64,000 nucleotides of DNA. It comes from Antedon bifida. Lineage: Eukaryota; Echinodermata; Crinoidea; Comatulida; Antedonidae. Under the pieces are notes generated by a model. It had not been told where the DNA came from, searched no databases, and was given only the letters and a program-made list of their open reading frames with translations. A program made the translations under genes and the position numbers. Shown here piece after piece: positions 50,641-63,627 of the stretch (the first letter of the stretch is position 1; each line of letters opens with the position of its first letter). The stretch is taken from the NCBI GenBank assembly GCA_963402885.1, contig OY727097.1, positions 7,502,001 through 7,566,000 on the forward strand. The letters are read 5' to 3'.

Positions 50641-52881
50641 TACGTTAGAATATTGCACTAAGAAAAAACGATTATGCCATTCAAAAAATGTTAGTGCGCT
50701 CTCTATTTTGTGTCACGTCTAAATATATACAGTATAACACTATGTACTGTATACGTACTACATACAGTTCAGAATAGGTGAAAATAAGTGACCAAAGTTA
50801 ATGACGCTTTTGACCATGATGACGCCATCACAATTTAAAAAATGGTAAATCATGTGAAAGATAATTGATTGACCTAGACAATATAAAGAAATGGTGGAAA
50901 TGGAATACGGATAAGTAGAGATGCGCTCTATTAAATATGATGCGCTATGACGAAAGAAACAAAAATCCTATATTTTATATTCGAGTGGCCATACAATGAC
51001 GTCACAATGTCAGGTTAGCCATATTCATGAATGATTTGATATCTACAACTCATCTACTTCCAGAATCTGTAATTTAAAAAAAGTTCACCACGTAGTTTAT
51101 AATCTATGACTTTTTAAAAAAAGGCATAATTTTCACGAATTTTGGAACTTTTTCATCAAAAACGCGCGCAAATTTTTCAATTCTACGTGCTCGTATGACG
51201 TGATTTTAAGTCGAAATTGTTTGAAAGTTAGTAAATCTACTAAAAAAAGACAGGAAAAACAAAAATCAAGCCAAAAAACGATGTTTTTGCGCTACGTACG
51301 CACGCGCGCGTAAAAAATTGCGCACGTGTGGGAATTTTTGAAATGCTCAAAATGACATGAAACGCGTAGAAAGTTGATTAGAAGTTGATTTTTCGCATTT
51401 TGAAATTTTAAATGCGCGTGCGCGCGTAACTTTCTGCGCAACCTACCATTTTTAATCCATAGAAAGTTTGCGATTAATATGACTTAAATTTTCACCAAGT
51501 TTCAATACAAAATTACTTTTGGTTTTTAATCTATGATCAATCATTGAAATTCATAAAATCGCGCGTAACTTACGCTGCGCAACTCGGACTGGACCGAAAA
51601 CCTTATTACGACATCTTCAGATAGAGGTCAATCTTCAGATAAAGTTATACAATGTTATGTTAGGAAGATTTTGAGATACACGCGCAACAAAATTCTGGGA
51701 AAGAAAGAAGAAAAAAGAAAAAAAAGAACTAGATTTGAACTCGTCACTTTGACGAATTCGGGTTATCCGCCACGCAAACTGCACGTGCACGTCATACGTT
51801 AGAATATTGAGCACAGAAAAACGATTATGCCATTGGAACAATTTTAGTGTGCTCTCTATTTTGTGTCACGTCTACAGAATACAGAATTATTAAGCATAAC
51901 ACTATATTGTATACGTACTACATTCAGTGCAGAATAGATGAAAAAAAGTGACCAAAGTTATTGACGCTTTTGAACATGATGACGTCATCAAAATTTTAAA
52001 AATGGTAAATCATGCGATAGGTAATTGATTGACCTAGACAATATAAAAAAATAACGGGAAATGGAATACCGATAAGTGGAGATGCGCTCTATTAAATGTG
52101 ATGAGCTATGACGTAAGAGACAAAAATCCTCTATTTTATATTCGAGTGGCCATACAATGACGTCAAAATGTCGGGTTAGCCATATCGATGCATGATTCGA
52201 TATCTACAACTCATCTACTTTCAGAATATGTAATAAAAAATAAAATTAACCATGTAGTTTAGAATCTATGACTGTTTAAAAAAAGGCATAATTTTGACGA
52301 ATTTTTTAACTTTTTCATCAAAAACGCGCGTAAATTATCTAATTCCACGTGCTCGTATGACGTGATTTTAAGTCGAAATTGTTTAAAAGTTGGTAAAATT
52401 ATTAGAAATGGCTGGAAAAACATAAATCACGCGAAAAAAGCATGTTTTAACGCTACGTGCGCACCGCGCGCGTAAAAATTTGCGCGCGCGTGGGAATTTT
52501 TTATATGCTCAAAATGACATGAAACGCATAGAAAATTGATTAGAAATTGATTTTTCGCATTTTGAAATTTTAAACGCGCGTGCGCGCGTAACTTTGTGTG
52601 AAACATGCAATTTTTAATCCATAGAAAGTTTGCCCTTAATATGACTTAAATTTTCACCAAGTGTCAATACAAAATGACTTTTGGTTTTTAACCTATGTTA
52701 AATACGCGAAATTCATAAAATTGCGCGTAACTTACGCTGCGCAACTCGCACGGGACTGAAAACCTTATTACGACATCTTCAGGTAGAGGTCAATCTTTTG
52801 ATAAAGTTATACACTGTTATGTTGAGAAGATTTAGAGATACACGCGCAACAAAATTCTGGGAAAGAAAGAAGAATAAGAAA

Positions 52882-52987
52882 GAAAAAAAAAAAAAAAAAA
52901 AAAAAAGATCCTGACAATAACAAGGGGTTATCCGCCAAGTGCGGATAACCAAAAAAAAAAAAAAAAAGATCCTGACAATAACAAGGG
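52882..52987 (+). repeat. Doubled A-tract/hairpin cassette with truncated second copy
   Basis: An A run is followed by GATCCTGACAATAACAAGG and the GGTTATCCGC hairpin, then a second A run and the same sequence cut after ACAAGGGGT. There it is joined to the middle of a satellite unit, marking an array rearrangement. Confidence 0.8.
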
Positions 52988-53570
52988 GTGTACGCACGCG
53001 CGCGTAAAAAATTGCGCACGTGTGGGAATTTTTGAAATGCTCAAAATGACATGAAACGCGTAGAAAGTTGATTAGAAGTTGATTTTTCGCATTTTGAAAT
53101 TTTAAATGCGCGTGCGCGCGTAACTTTCTGCGCAACCTACCATTTTTAATCCATAGAAAGTTTGCGATTAATATGACTTAAATTTTCACCAAGTTTCAAT
53201 ACAAAATTACTTTTGGTTTTTAATCTATGATCAATCATTGAAATTCATAAAATCGCGCGTAACTTACGCTGCGCAACTCGGACTGGACCGAAAACCTTAT
53301 TACGACATCTTCAGATAGAGGTCAATCTTCAGATAAAGTTATACAATGTTATGTTAGGAAGATTTTGAGATACACGCGCAACAAAATTCTGGGAAAGAAA
53401 GAAGAAAAAAGAAAAAAAAGAAAAAAAAAAAAAAAAAGATCCTGACAATAACAAGGGGTTATCCGCCAAAGTGCGGATAACCAACTAGATTTGAACTCGT
53501 CACTTTGACGAATTCGGGTTATCCGCCACGCAAACTGCACGTGCACGTCATACGTTAGAATATTGCGCAC
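52988..53570 (+). repeat. Recent partial duplication within the satellite
   Basis: The segment is almost the same as 51297-51830, including private variants such as TTAAATGCGCGTGCGCGCG and TTTGCGATTAATATGAC. It differs by having a hairpin cassette inserted near its end. It inserts about half a unit into the array. Confidence 0.8.
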
Positions 53571-56500
53571 AGAAAAACGATTATGCCATTGGAACAATTT
53601 TAGTGCGCTCTCTATTTTGTGTCACGTCTAAATATATTAAGCATAACACTATACTGTATACGTACTACATACAGTTCAGAATAGATGAAAAAAAGTGACC
53701 AAAGTTATTGACGCTTTTGAACATGATGACGTCATCACAATTTTAAAAACTGGTAAATCATGCGAAAGGTAATTGATTGACCTAGACAATATAAAAAAAT
53801 AACGGGAAATGGAATACCGATAAGTGGAGATGCGCTCTATTAAATGTGATGAGCTATGACGAAAGAGACAAAAATCCTCTATTTTATATTCGAGTGGCCA
53901 TACGATGACGTCACAATGTCGGGTTAGCAATATCGATGCATGATTGATATCTACAACTCATCTACTTTCAGAATATGTAATAAAAAATAAAATTAACCAT
54001 GTAGTTTAGAATCTATGACTGTTTAAAAAAAGGCATAATTTTGACGAATTTTTGAACTTTTTCATCAAAAACGCGCGTACATTATCTAATTCCACGTGCT
54101 CGTATGACGTGATTTTAATTCGAAATTGTTTAAAAGTTGGTAAAATTACTAGAAATGGCTGGAAAAACATAAATCACGCGAAAAAAGCATGTTTTAACGC
54201 TACGTGCGCACCGCGCGCGTAAAAATTTGAGCGCGCGCGTGGGAATTTTTGACATGCTCAAAATGACATGAAACGCATAGAAAGTTGATTAGAAATTGAT
54301 TTTTCGCATTTTGAAATTTTAAACGCGCGTGCGCGCGTAACTTTGTGTGAAACGTGCAATTTTTAATCCATAGAAAGTTTGCCCTTGATATGACTTAAAT
54401 TTTCACCAAGTGTCAATACAAAATGACTTTTGGTTTTTAACCTATGTTAAATACGCGAAATTCATAAAAATTGCGCGTAACTTACGCTGCGCCACTTGCA
54501 CGGGATTGAAAACCTTATTACGACATCTTCATATAGAGGTCAATCTTTTGATAAAGTTATACACTGTTATGTTGAGAAGATTTAGAGATACACGCGCAAC
54601 AAAATTCTGGGAAAGAAAGAAGAATAAGAAAGAACTAGATTTGAACTCGTCACTTTGACGAATTCGGGTTATCCGCCACGCAAACTGCACGTGCACGTCA
54701 TACGTTAGAATATTGCGCTCAGAAAAACGATTATGCCATTGACAAAATGTTAGCGCGCTCTCTATTTTGTGTCACGTCTAAGTATATTAAGCATAACACT
54801 ATACTGTATACATACTACATTCAGTGCAGAATAGATGAAAAAAAGTGACCAAAGTTATTGACGCTTTTGAACATGATGACGTCATCACAATTTTAAAAAT
54901 GGTAAATCATGCGAAAGGTAATTGATTGACCTAGACAATATAAAAAAATAACGGAAAATGGAATACCGATAAGTGGAGATGCGCTCTATTAAATGTGATG
55001 AGCTATGACGAAAGAGACAAAAATCCTCTATTTTATATTCGAGTGGCCATACGATGACGTCACAATATCGGGTTAGCCATATCGATGCATGATTCGATAT
55101 TTACAACTCATCTACTTTCAGAATATGTAATAAAAAATAAAATTAACCATGTAGTTTAGAATCTATGACTGTTTAAAAAAAGGCATAATTTTGACGAATT
55201 TTTGAACTTTTTCATCAAAAACGCGCGTAAATTATCTAATTCCACGTGCTCGTATGACGTGATTTTAATTCGAAATTGTTTAAAAGTTGGTAAAATTACT
55301 AGAAATGGCTGGAAAAACATAAATCACGCGAAAAAAGCATGTTTTAACGCAACGTGCGCACTGCGCGCGTACAAATTTGCGCGCGCGTGGGAATTTTTGA
55401 CATGCTCAAAATGACATGAAACGCATAGAAAGTTGATTAGAAATTGATTTTTTGCATTTTGAAATTTTATACGCGCGTGCGCGCGTAACTTTGTGTGAAA
55501 CATGCAATTTTTAATCCATAGAAAGTTTGCCCTTGATATGACTTAAATTTTCACCAAGTGTCAATACAAAATGACTTTTGGTTTTTACCCTATGTTAAAT
55601 ACGCGAAATTCATAAAATTGCGCGTAACTTACGTTGCGCCACTCGCACGGGACCGAAAACCTTATTACGACATCTTCAGATAGAGGTCAATCTTTTGATA
55701 AAGTTATACACTGTTATGTTGAGAAGATTTAGAGATACACGCGCAACAAAATTCTGGGAAAGAAAGAAGAATAAGAAAGAAAAACTAGATTTGAACTCGT
55801 CACTTTGACGAATTCGGGTTATCCGCCACGCAAACTGCACGTGCACGTCATACGTTAGAATATTTAGCACAGAAAAACGATTATGCCATTGGAACAATTT
55901 TAGTGTGCTCTCTATTTTGTGTCACGTCTACAGAATACAGAATTATTAAGCATAACACTATATTGTATACGTACTACATTCAGTGCAGAATAGATGAAAA
56001 AAAGTGACCAAAGTTATTGACGCTTTTGAACATGATGACGTCATCAAAATTTTTAAAATGGTAAATCATGCGAAAGGTAATTGATTGACCTAGACAATAT
56101 AAAAAAATAACGGGAAATGGAATACCAATAAGTGGAGATGCGCTCTATTAAATGTGATGAGCTATGACGTAAGAGACAAAAATCCTCTATTTTATATTCG
56201 AGTGGCCATACAATGACGTCAAAATGTTGGGTTAGCCATATCGATGCATGATTCGATATCTACAACTCATCTACTTTCAGAATATGTAATAAAAAATAAA
56301 ATTAACCATGTAGTTTAGAATCTATGAGTGTTTAAAAAAAGGCATAATTTTGACGAATTTTTGAACTTTTTCATCAAAAACGCGCGTAAATTATCTAATT
56401 CCACGTGCTCGTATGACGTGATTTTAAGTCGAAATTGTTTAAAAGTTGGTAAAATTATTAGAAATGGCTGGAAAAACATAAATCACGCGAAAAAAGCATG

Positions 56501-58295
56501 TTTTAACGCTACGTGCGCACCGCGCGCGTAAAAATTTGCGCGCGCGTGGGAATTTTTTACATGCTCAAAATGACATGAAACGCATAGAAAGTTGATTAGA
56601 AATTGATTTTTCGCATTTTGAAATTTTAAACGCGCGTGCGCGCGTAACTTTGTGTGAGACGTGCAATTTTTAATCCATAGAAAGTTTGCCCTTAATATGA
56701 CTTAAATTTTCACCAAGTGTCAATACAAAATGACTTTTGGTTTTTAACCTATGTTAAATACGCGAAATTCATAAAATTGCGCGTAACTTACGCTGCGCAA
56801 CTCGCACAGGACTGAAAACCTTATTACGACATCTTCAGATAGAGGTCAATCTTTTGATAAAGTTATACACTGTAATGTTAAGAAGATTTAGAGATACACG
56901 CGCAACAAAATTCTGGGAAAGAAAGAAGAATAAGAAAGAAAAAAAAAAAAAAAAAAGATCCTGACAATAACAAGGGGTTATCCGCCAAGTGCGGATAACC
57001 AACTAGATTTGAACTCGTCACTACGGACGAGTTAGGTTATCCGCAGCGCAAAAGCCACGTGCACGTCATACGTAGAATATTGCGTTCAGAAAAACGATTA
57101 TGCCAATGAAAAAATGTTAGTGCGCTCTCTATTTTGTGTCACGTCTAAATATATACGGTATAACACTATGTACTGTATACGTACTACATACAGTTCAGAA
57201 TAGGTGAAACTAAGTGACCAAAGTTAATGACGCTTTTGACCATGATGACGCCATCACAATTTTTAAAATGGTAAATCATGTGAAAGATAATTGATTGACC
57301 TAGATAATATAAAGAAATGGTGGAAATGGAATACGGATAAGTAGAGAGCTCTATTAAATATGATGCGCTATGACGAAAGAAACAAAAATCCTATATTTTA
57401 TATTCGAGTGGCCATACAATGACGTCACAATGTCCGGTTAGCCATATTCATGGATGATTTGATATCTACAACTCATCTACTTCCAGAATCTGTAATTTAA
57501 AAAAAGTTCACCACGTAGTTTATAATCTATGACTTTTTTAAAAAAGGCATAATTTTCACGAATTTTTGAACTTTTTCATCAAAAACGCGCGCAAATTTTT
57601 CAATTCTACGTGCTCGTATGACGTGATTTTAAGTCGAAATTGTTTGAAAGTTAGTAAATCTACTAAAAAAAGACAGGAAAAACAAAAATCAAGCAAAAAA
57701 ATGATGTTTTTGCGCTACGTACGCACGCGCGCGTAAAAAAATTGCGCACGTGTGGAAATTTTTGAAATGCTCAAAATGACATGAAACGCGTAGAAAGTTG
57801 ATTAGAAGTTGATTTTTTGCATTTTGAAATTTTAAACGCGCGTGCGCGCGTAACTTTCTGCGCAACCTGCCAATTTTAATCCATAGAAAGTTTGCGCATG
57901 ATATGACTTAAATTTTCACCAAGTGTCAATACAAAATTACTTTTGGTTTTTAATCTATGATCAATCATTGAAATTCATAAAATCGCGCGTAACTTACGCT
58001 GCGCAACTCGGACTGGACCGAAAACCTTATTACGACATCTTCAGATAGAGGTCAATCTTCTGATAAAGTTATACAATGTTATGTTAAGAAGATTTTGAGA
58101 TACACGCGCAACAAAATTCTGGGAAAGAAAGAAGAAAAAAGAAAAAAAAGAAAAAAAAAAAAAAAAAGATCCTGACAATAACAAGGGGTTATCCGCCAAA
58201 GTGCGGATAACCAACTAGATTTGAACTCGTCACTATGGACGAGTTAGGTTATCCGCAGCCAAAAAGCCACGTGCACGTCATACGTTAGAATAATA

Positions 58296-58801
58296 GAGAG
58301 GTTTCGCAATCTTACGAATACGATAACGAAAACGGATACGTCACGCACACGTATTCGTTTCCGTAAGCCATAAAAAAATCTGTTTCGCATGGCAACGAAA
58401 TATCGAGGCGCGTCAAAAATATGACTGCGGTAAATTTGAGCGAAGCGCAGGTACGTGTTGCTTGGTGCTTGGCTGCCTAGGCCTAGCGTAACATCAAAGC
58501 GAGTGAGGACTTTGAAACTGCTATTTATCTAAATTGACCTGGCATTTTAGTAAATTACTTTAGTAAATTGCTTTCAATAAATCTATAATTATATTATAAT
58601 CATGAATCATTCCTAATTCAAATGCAAAATGTGCAAAATAGATAAAAAAACTATACTCGTTTTGTAGTTACGAATATGACTGGTGATATTCGTCAACACG
58701 AATACGCTTTACGAATATGAAATGGGGATCAGCTCAAAAGTTTCACAAATGTATGACGTATCCGTTTTCGTTATCGTATTCGTAAGGTTGCGAAACCTCC
58801 C
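58296..58801. mobile_element. MITE-like element with GAGGTTTCGCAA termini in the satellite
   Basis: The left end GAGAGGTTTCGCAATCTTAC and the inverse of the right end, GGGAGGTTTCGCAACCTTAC, match over about 45 bases, continuing ACGATAACGAAAACGGATAC. It breaks the satellite sequence TTAGAATATTGC, which is intact in all other units. TA on both sides may be the target duplication. The interior (about 410 bp) has no coding capacity and includes an aggcct motif. Probably a non-autonomous DNA transposon; superfamily not assigned. Confidence 0.85.
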
Positions 58802-59871
58802 TATTGCACACAGAAAAACGATTATGCCATTGAAAAAGTGTTAGTGCGCCCTCTATTTTGCTTCACGTCTAAGTATATACGGTATACACTATATACTGTA
58901 TACGTACTACATACAGTGCAGAATAGGTGAAAATAAGTGACCAAAGTTATTGACGCTTTTGAACATGATGACGTCATCACAATTTTAAAAATGGTAAATC
59001 ATGTAAAAGATAATTGATTGACCTAGACAATATTACAAAATTGAGGAAAATGGAACATGGATAAGTAGAGATGCGCTCTATTAAATGTGATGAGCTATGA
59101 CGAAAGAGACAAAAATCCTATATTTGATATTGGAGTGGCCATACGATGACGTCACAATGACCGGTTAGCCCAATGTATGCATGATTCTACATCTACAACT
59201 CATCTACTTTCAGAATATGTAAAAAAAAATAAAATTGACCATGTAGTTTAGAATCTATGACTGTTTAAAAAAAGGTATAATTTTGACACATTTTTGAAAT
59301 TGTTTATCAAAAACGCGCGCAAATTGTTCAATTCTACGTGCTCGTATGACGTGATTTTAAGTCGAAATTGTTTGAAAGTTGGTAAAATTACTAGAAAAGG
59401 CTGATAAAACAAAAATCAAGCAAAAAAAACATGTTTTTGCCCTACGTGCGCACGCGCGCGTAAAAATATTGCGCACGCGTTGGAATTTTTGAAATGCTCA
59501 AAATGACCTGAAACGCGTAGAAAGTTGATTAGAAATTGATTTTACGCATTTTGAAATTTTAAACGCGCGTGCGCGCGTAACTTTCTGTAAAAAGTGCCAT
59601 TTTTAATCCATAGAAAGTTAGCGCATGATATAAATTACACTTTTGCCAAGTTTCAATTTAATTTGTTTTTTGGTTTTTAATCTATGGTAAATACGCGAAA
59701 TTCACAAAATCACGCGTAACATACGCGGCGCAACTCTATAGTCAAAAAACGAAACGTCCTGCACATCTACAGCTACAGGTCAATCTTATGACAAAGTTAC
59801 ACAATCTTATGTTGGCCAGAATTAGAGATACCGCTGCCAACAAAATTCAGGGAAAGAAAGAAGAATAACAT

Positions 59872-59932
59872 AGAAAAAAAAAAAAAAAAGATCCTGACAA
59901 TAACAAGGGGTTATCCGCCAAGTGCGGATAAC

Positions 59933-59967
<35 letters not shown>

Positions 59968-60010
59968 TCCTGACAATAACAAGGGGTTATCCGCCAAGTG
60001 CGGATAACCA
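59872..60010 (+). repeat. Doubled A-tract/hairpin cassette
   Basis: Two full head-to-tail copies of an A run, GATCCTGACAATAACAAGG and the perfect GGTTATCCGC/GCGGATAACC hairpin (loop CAAGT). Other units have one copy or none, so the cassette itself expands in tandem. Confidence 0.85.
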
Positions 60011-63000
60011 ACTAGATTTGAACTCGTCACTACGGACGAGTTAGGTTATCCGCAGCGCAAAAGCCACGCGCACGACATAAGTTAGAATATTGCGCACAGA
60101 AAAACGATTATGCCATTGAAAAAGTGTTAGTGTGCCCTCTATTTTGCTTCACGTCTGAGTATATACGGTATACACTATATACTGTATACGTACTACATAC
60201 AGTGCAGAATAGGTGAAAATAAGTTACCAAAGTTATTGACGCTTTTGAAAATGATGACGTCATCACAATTTTAAAAATGGTAAATCATGTAAAAGATAAT
60301 TGATTGACCTAGACAATATTAGAAAATTGAGGAAAATGGAATATGGATAAGTAGAGATGCGCTCTATTAAATGTGATGAGCTATGACGAAAGAGACAAAA
60401 ATCCTATATTTGATATTGGAGTGGCCATACGATGACGTCACAATGTCCGGTTAGCCAAATGGATGCATGATTCTACATCTACAACTCATCTACTTTCAGA
60501 ATATGTAAAAAAAAATTAAATTGACCATGTAGTTTATAATCTATGACTGTTTAAAAAAAGGTATAATTTTGACAAATTTTTGAAATTGTTTATCAAAAAC
60601 GCGCGCAAATTGTTCAATTCTACGTGCTCGTATGACGTGATTTTAAGTCGAAATTGTTTGAAAGTTGGTAAAATTACTAGAAAAGGCTGAAAAAACAAAA
60701 ATCAAGCAAAAAAACATGTTTTTGCCCTACGTGCGCACGCGCGCGTAAAAATATTGCGCACGCGTGGGAATTTTTGAAATGCTCAAAATGACATGAAACG
60801 CGTAGAAAGTTGATTAGAAATGGATTTTTCGCAATTTGAAATTTTAAACGCGCGTGCGCGCGTAACTTTCTGCGCAACCTGCCATTTTTAATCCATAGAA
60901 AGTTTGCGCTTGATATGACTTAAATTTTCACCAAGTTTCAATACAAAATGACTTTTGGTTTTTAATCTATGATCAATCATTGAAATTCATAAAATCGTGC
61001 GTAACTTACGCTGCGCAACTCCGAAATCGTCGAAAAGCTTGGCTGCACATCTACAGCTATAGGTCAATCTTATGACAAAGTTATACAATCTTATGTAGGC
61101 CAGAATTAGAGATATGCGTGCAACAAAATTCGTGGAAAGAAAGAAGAACATAGAAAAAAAAAAAAAAAAAAAAACTAGATTTGAACTCGTCACTTTGACG
61201 AATTCGGGTTATCCGCCACGCAAACTGCACGTGCACGTCATACGTAAGAATATTGCGCACAGAAAAACGATTATGCCATTGACAAAATGTTAGTGTGCTC
61301 TCTATTTTGTGTCACGTCTAACTATATACACTATATACTGTATACGTACTACATACAGTGCAGAATAGGTGAAAATAAGTGACCACAGTTATTGACGCTT
61401 TTGAACATGATGACGTCATCACAATTTTAAAAATGGTAAATCAGGCGAAAGATAATTGATTGACCTAGACAATATAAAAAAATGGGAGGAAATGGAATAC
61501 GGATAAGTAGAGATGCGCTCTATTAAATGTGATGAGCTAAGACGAAAGAGACAAAAATCCTATATTTTATATTCGAGTGGCCATACGATGACGTCACAAT
61601 GTCCAGTTAGCCATATTGATGCTAGAACCGATATCTACAACTCATCTACTTCCATATTATGTAATAACAATAAACTACACCATGTAGTTTAGAAACTATG
61701 ACCGTTAAAAAAAAGGCATAATTTTGACAAATTTTTGAACTTTTTCATCAAAAACTCGCGCAAATTATCCAATTCCACGTGCTCGTATGACGTGATTTTG
61801 AGTCGAAATTGTTTAAAAGTTGGTAAAATTACTAGAAAAGGCTGGAAAAACATAAATCACGCGAAAAAAGTATGCGCGCGCGTGGGAATTTTTGACATGC
61901 TCAAAATGACATGAAACGCATAGAAAGTTGACTAGAAATTGATTTTTCGCATTTTAAAATTTTAAACGCGCGTGCGCGCGTAACTTTCTGTGAAACATGC
62001 CATTTTCTCTCCTTAGAAAGTTAGCGCATGATATAAATTAAACTTTTGCCAAGTTTCAATTTAAATGGTTTAATGGTTTTTGATCTAAATTAAATACGCG
62101 AAATTCATAAAATCGCGCGTAACTTACGCTGCGTAACTCGGACGGGACCGAAAACCTTATTACGACATCTTCAGATAGAGGTCAATCTTCTGATTAAGTT
62201 ATACAATGTTATGTTGAGAAGATTTAGAGATACATGCGCAACAAAATTTTGGGAAAGAAAGAAGAATAAGAAAGAAAAAAAAAGAAAAAAAAAAAAAGAA
62301 AAAAAAAAAGATCCTGACAATAACAAGGGGTTATCCGCCAAGTGCGGATAACCAACTAGATTTGAACCCGTCACTACGGACGAGTTAGGTTATCCGCAGC
62401 GCAAAAGCCACGTGCACGTCATACGTAGAATATTGCGTGCAGAAAAACGATTATGCCAATGAAAAAATGTTAGTGCGCTCTCTATTTTGTGTCACGTCTA
62501 AATATATACGGTATAACACTATGTACTGTATACGTACTACATACAGTTCAGAATAGGTGAAACTAAGTGACCAAAGTTAATGACGCTTTTGACCATGATG
62601 ACGCCATCACAATTTTAAAAATGGTAAATCATGTGAAAGAAAATTGATTGACCTAGATAATATAAAGAAATGGTGGAAATGGAATACGGATAAGTAGAGA
62701 TGCGCTCTATTAAATATGATGCGCTATGACGAAAGAAACAAAAATCCTATATTTTATATTCGAGTGGCCATACAATGACGTCACAATGTCCGGTTAGCCA
62801 TATTCATGGATGATTTGATATCTACAACTCATCTACTTCCAGAATCTGTAATTTAAAAAAAGTTCACCACGTAGTTTATAATCTATGACTTTTTTAAAAA
62901 AGGCATAATTTTCACGAATTTTTGAACTTTTTCATCAAAAACGCGCGCAAATTTTTTAATTCTACGTGCTCGTATGACGTGATTTTAAGTCGAAATTGTT

Positions 63001-63627
63001 TGAAAGTTAGTAAATCTACTAAAAAAAGACAGGAAAAACAAAAATCAAGCAAAAAAATGATGTTTTTGCGCTACGTACGCACGCGCGCGTAAAAAAATTG
63101 CGCACATGTGGAAATTTTTGAAATGCTCAAAATGACATGAAACGCGTAGAAAGTTGATTATAAGTTGATTTTTTGCATTTTGAAATTTTAAACGCGCGTG
63201 CGCGCGTAGCTTTCTGCGCAACCTGCCATTTTTAATCCATAGAAAGTTTGCGCATGATATGACTTAAATTTTCACCAAGTGTCAATACAAAATTACTTTT
63301 GGTTTTTAATCTATGATCAATCATTGAAATTCATAAAATCGCGCGTAACTTACGCTGCGCAACTCGGACTGGACCGAAAACCTTATTACGACATCTTCAG
63401 ATAGAGGTCACATACAGTGCAGAATAGGTGAAAATAAGTGACCAAAGTTATTGACGCTTTTGAACATGATGACGTCATCGCAATTTTAAAAATGGTAAAT
63501 CATGTGAAAGATAATTGATTGACCTAGACAATATAAAAAAATGGAGGGCAATAGAATACGGATAAGTAGAGATGCGCTCTATTAAATGTGATGAGCTATG
63601 ACGAAAGAGACAAAAATCCTATATTTT

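Larger units (their letters stand above)
18127..63627 (+). mobile_element. Helentron copy 2 with nested insertions and 3' satellite array
   Basis: It begins with the same ACGTGAAAACTAATTTTCG as copy 1, in the same orientation. Its own sequence is 18127-18309, 26543-31355 and 40092 onward; the gaps are a TIR transposon (18310-26542) and an LTR retrotransposon (31356-40091). Coding sequence ends at 47992 and shared 3' non-coding sequence at about 49350. A degenerate zone to about 50640 leads into the satellite array. Counting the array as part of the element is inference, and a conservative end for the core is about 50640. Apart from the insertions only one frame break is seen in the coding region, so this copy is better preserved than copy 1. 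Confidence 0.6.
50641..63627 (+). repeat. Large satellite array, about ten units of 1.15-1.29 kb
   Basis: Anchored on TTAGTGYGCTCTCTATTTTG-like sequence, units begin at about 50691, 51844, 53600, 54750, 55900, 57117, 58841, 60127, 61290 and 62470. The interval from 51844 holds an extra partial unit and the one from 57117 a MITE. The last unit is cut at about 63410 and joined to part of another. Each unit carries two TGACGTCA-type palindromes (sometimes altered), alternating-CG blocks (ACGCGCGTGCGCGCGT), an ATTCTGGGAAAGAAAGAAG block, and at its end hairpin sequence. Length differences come mainly from an A-tract/hairpin cassette. Small antisense frames recurring in the units are by-products of the repeat. 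Confidence 0.92.

Noticed and set aside
50641-63627. CRISPR-like array of regular repeats
   Set aside because: Units are over 1 kb, without short repeats separated by unique spacers, and the genome is that of an animal.
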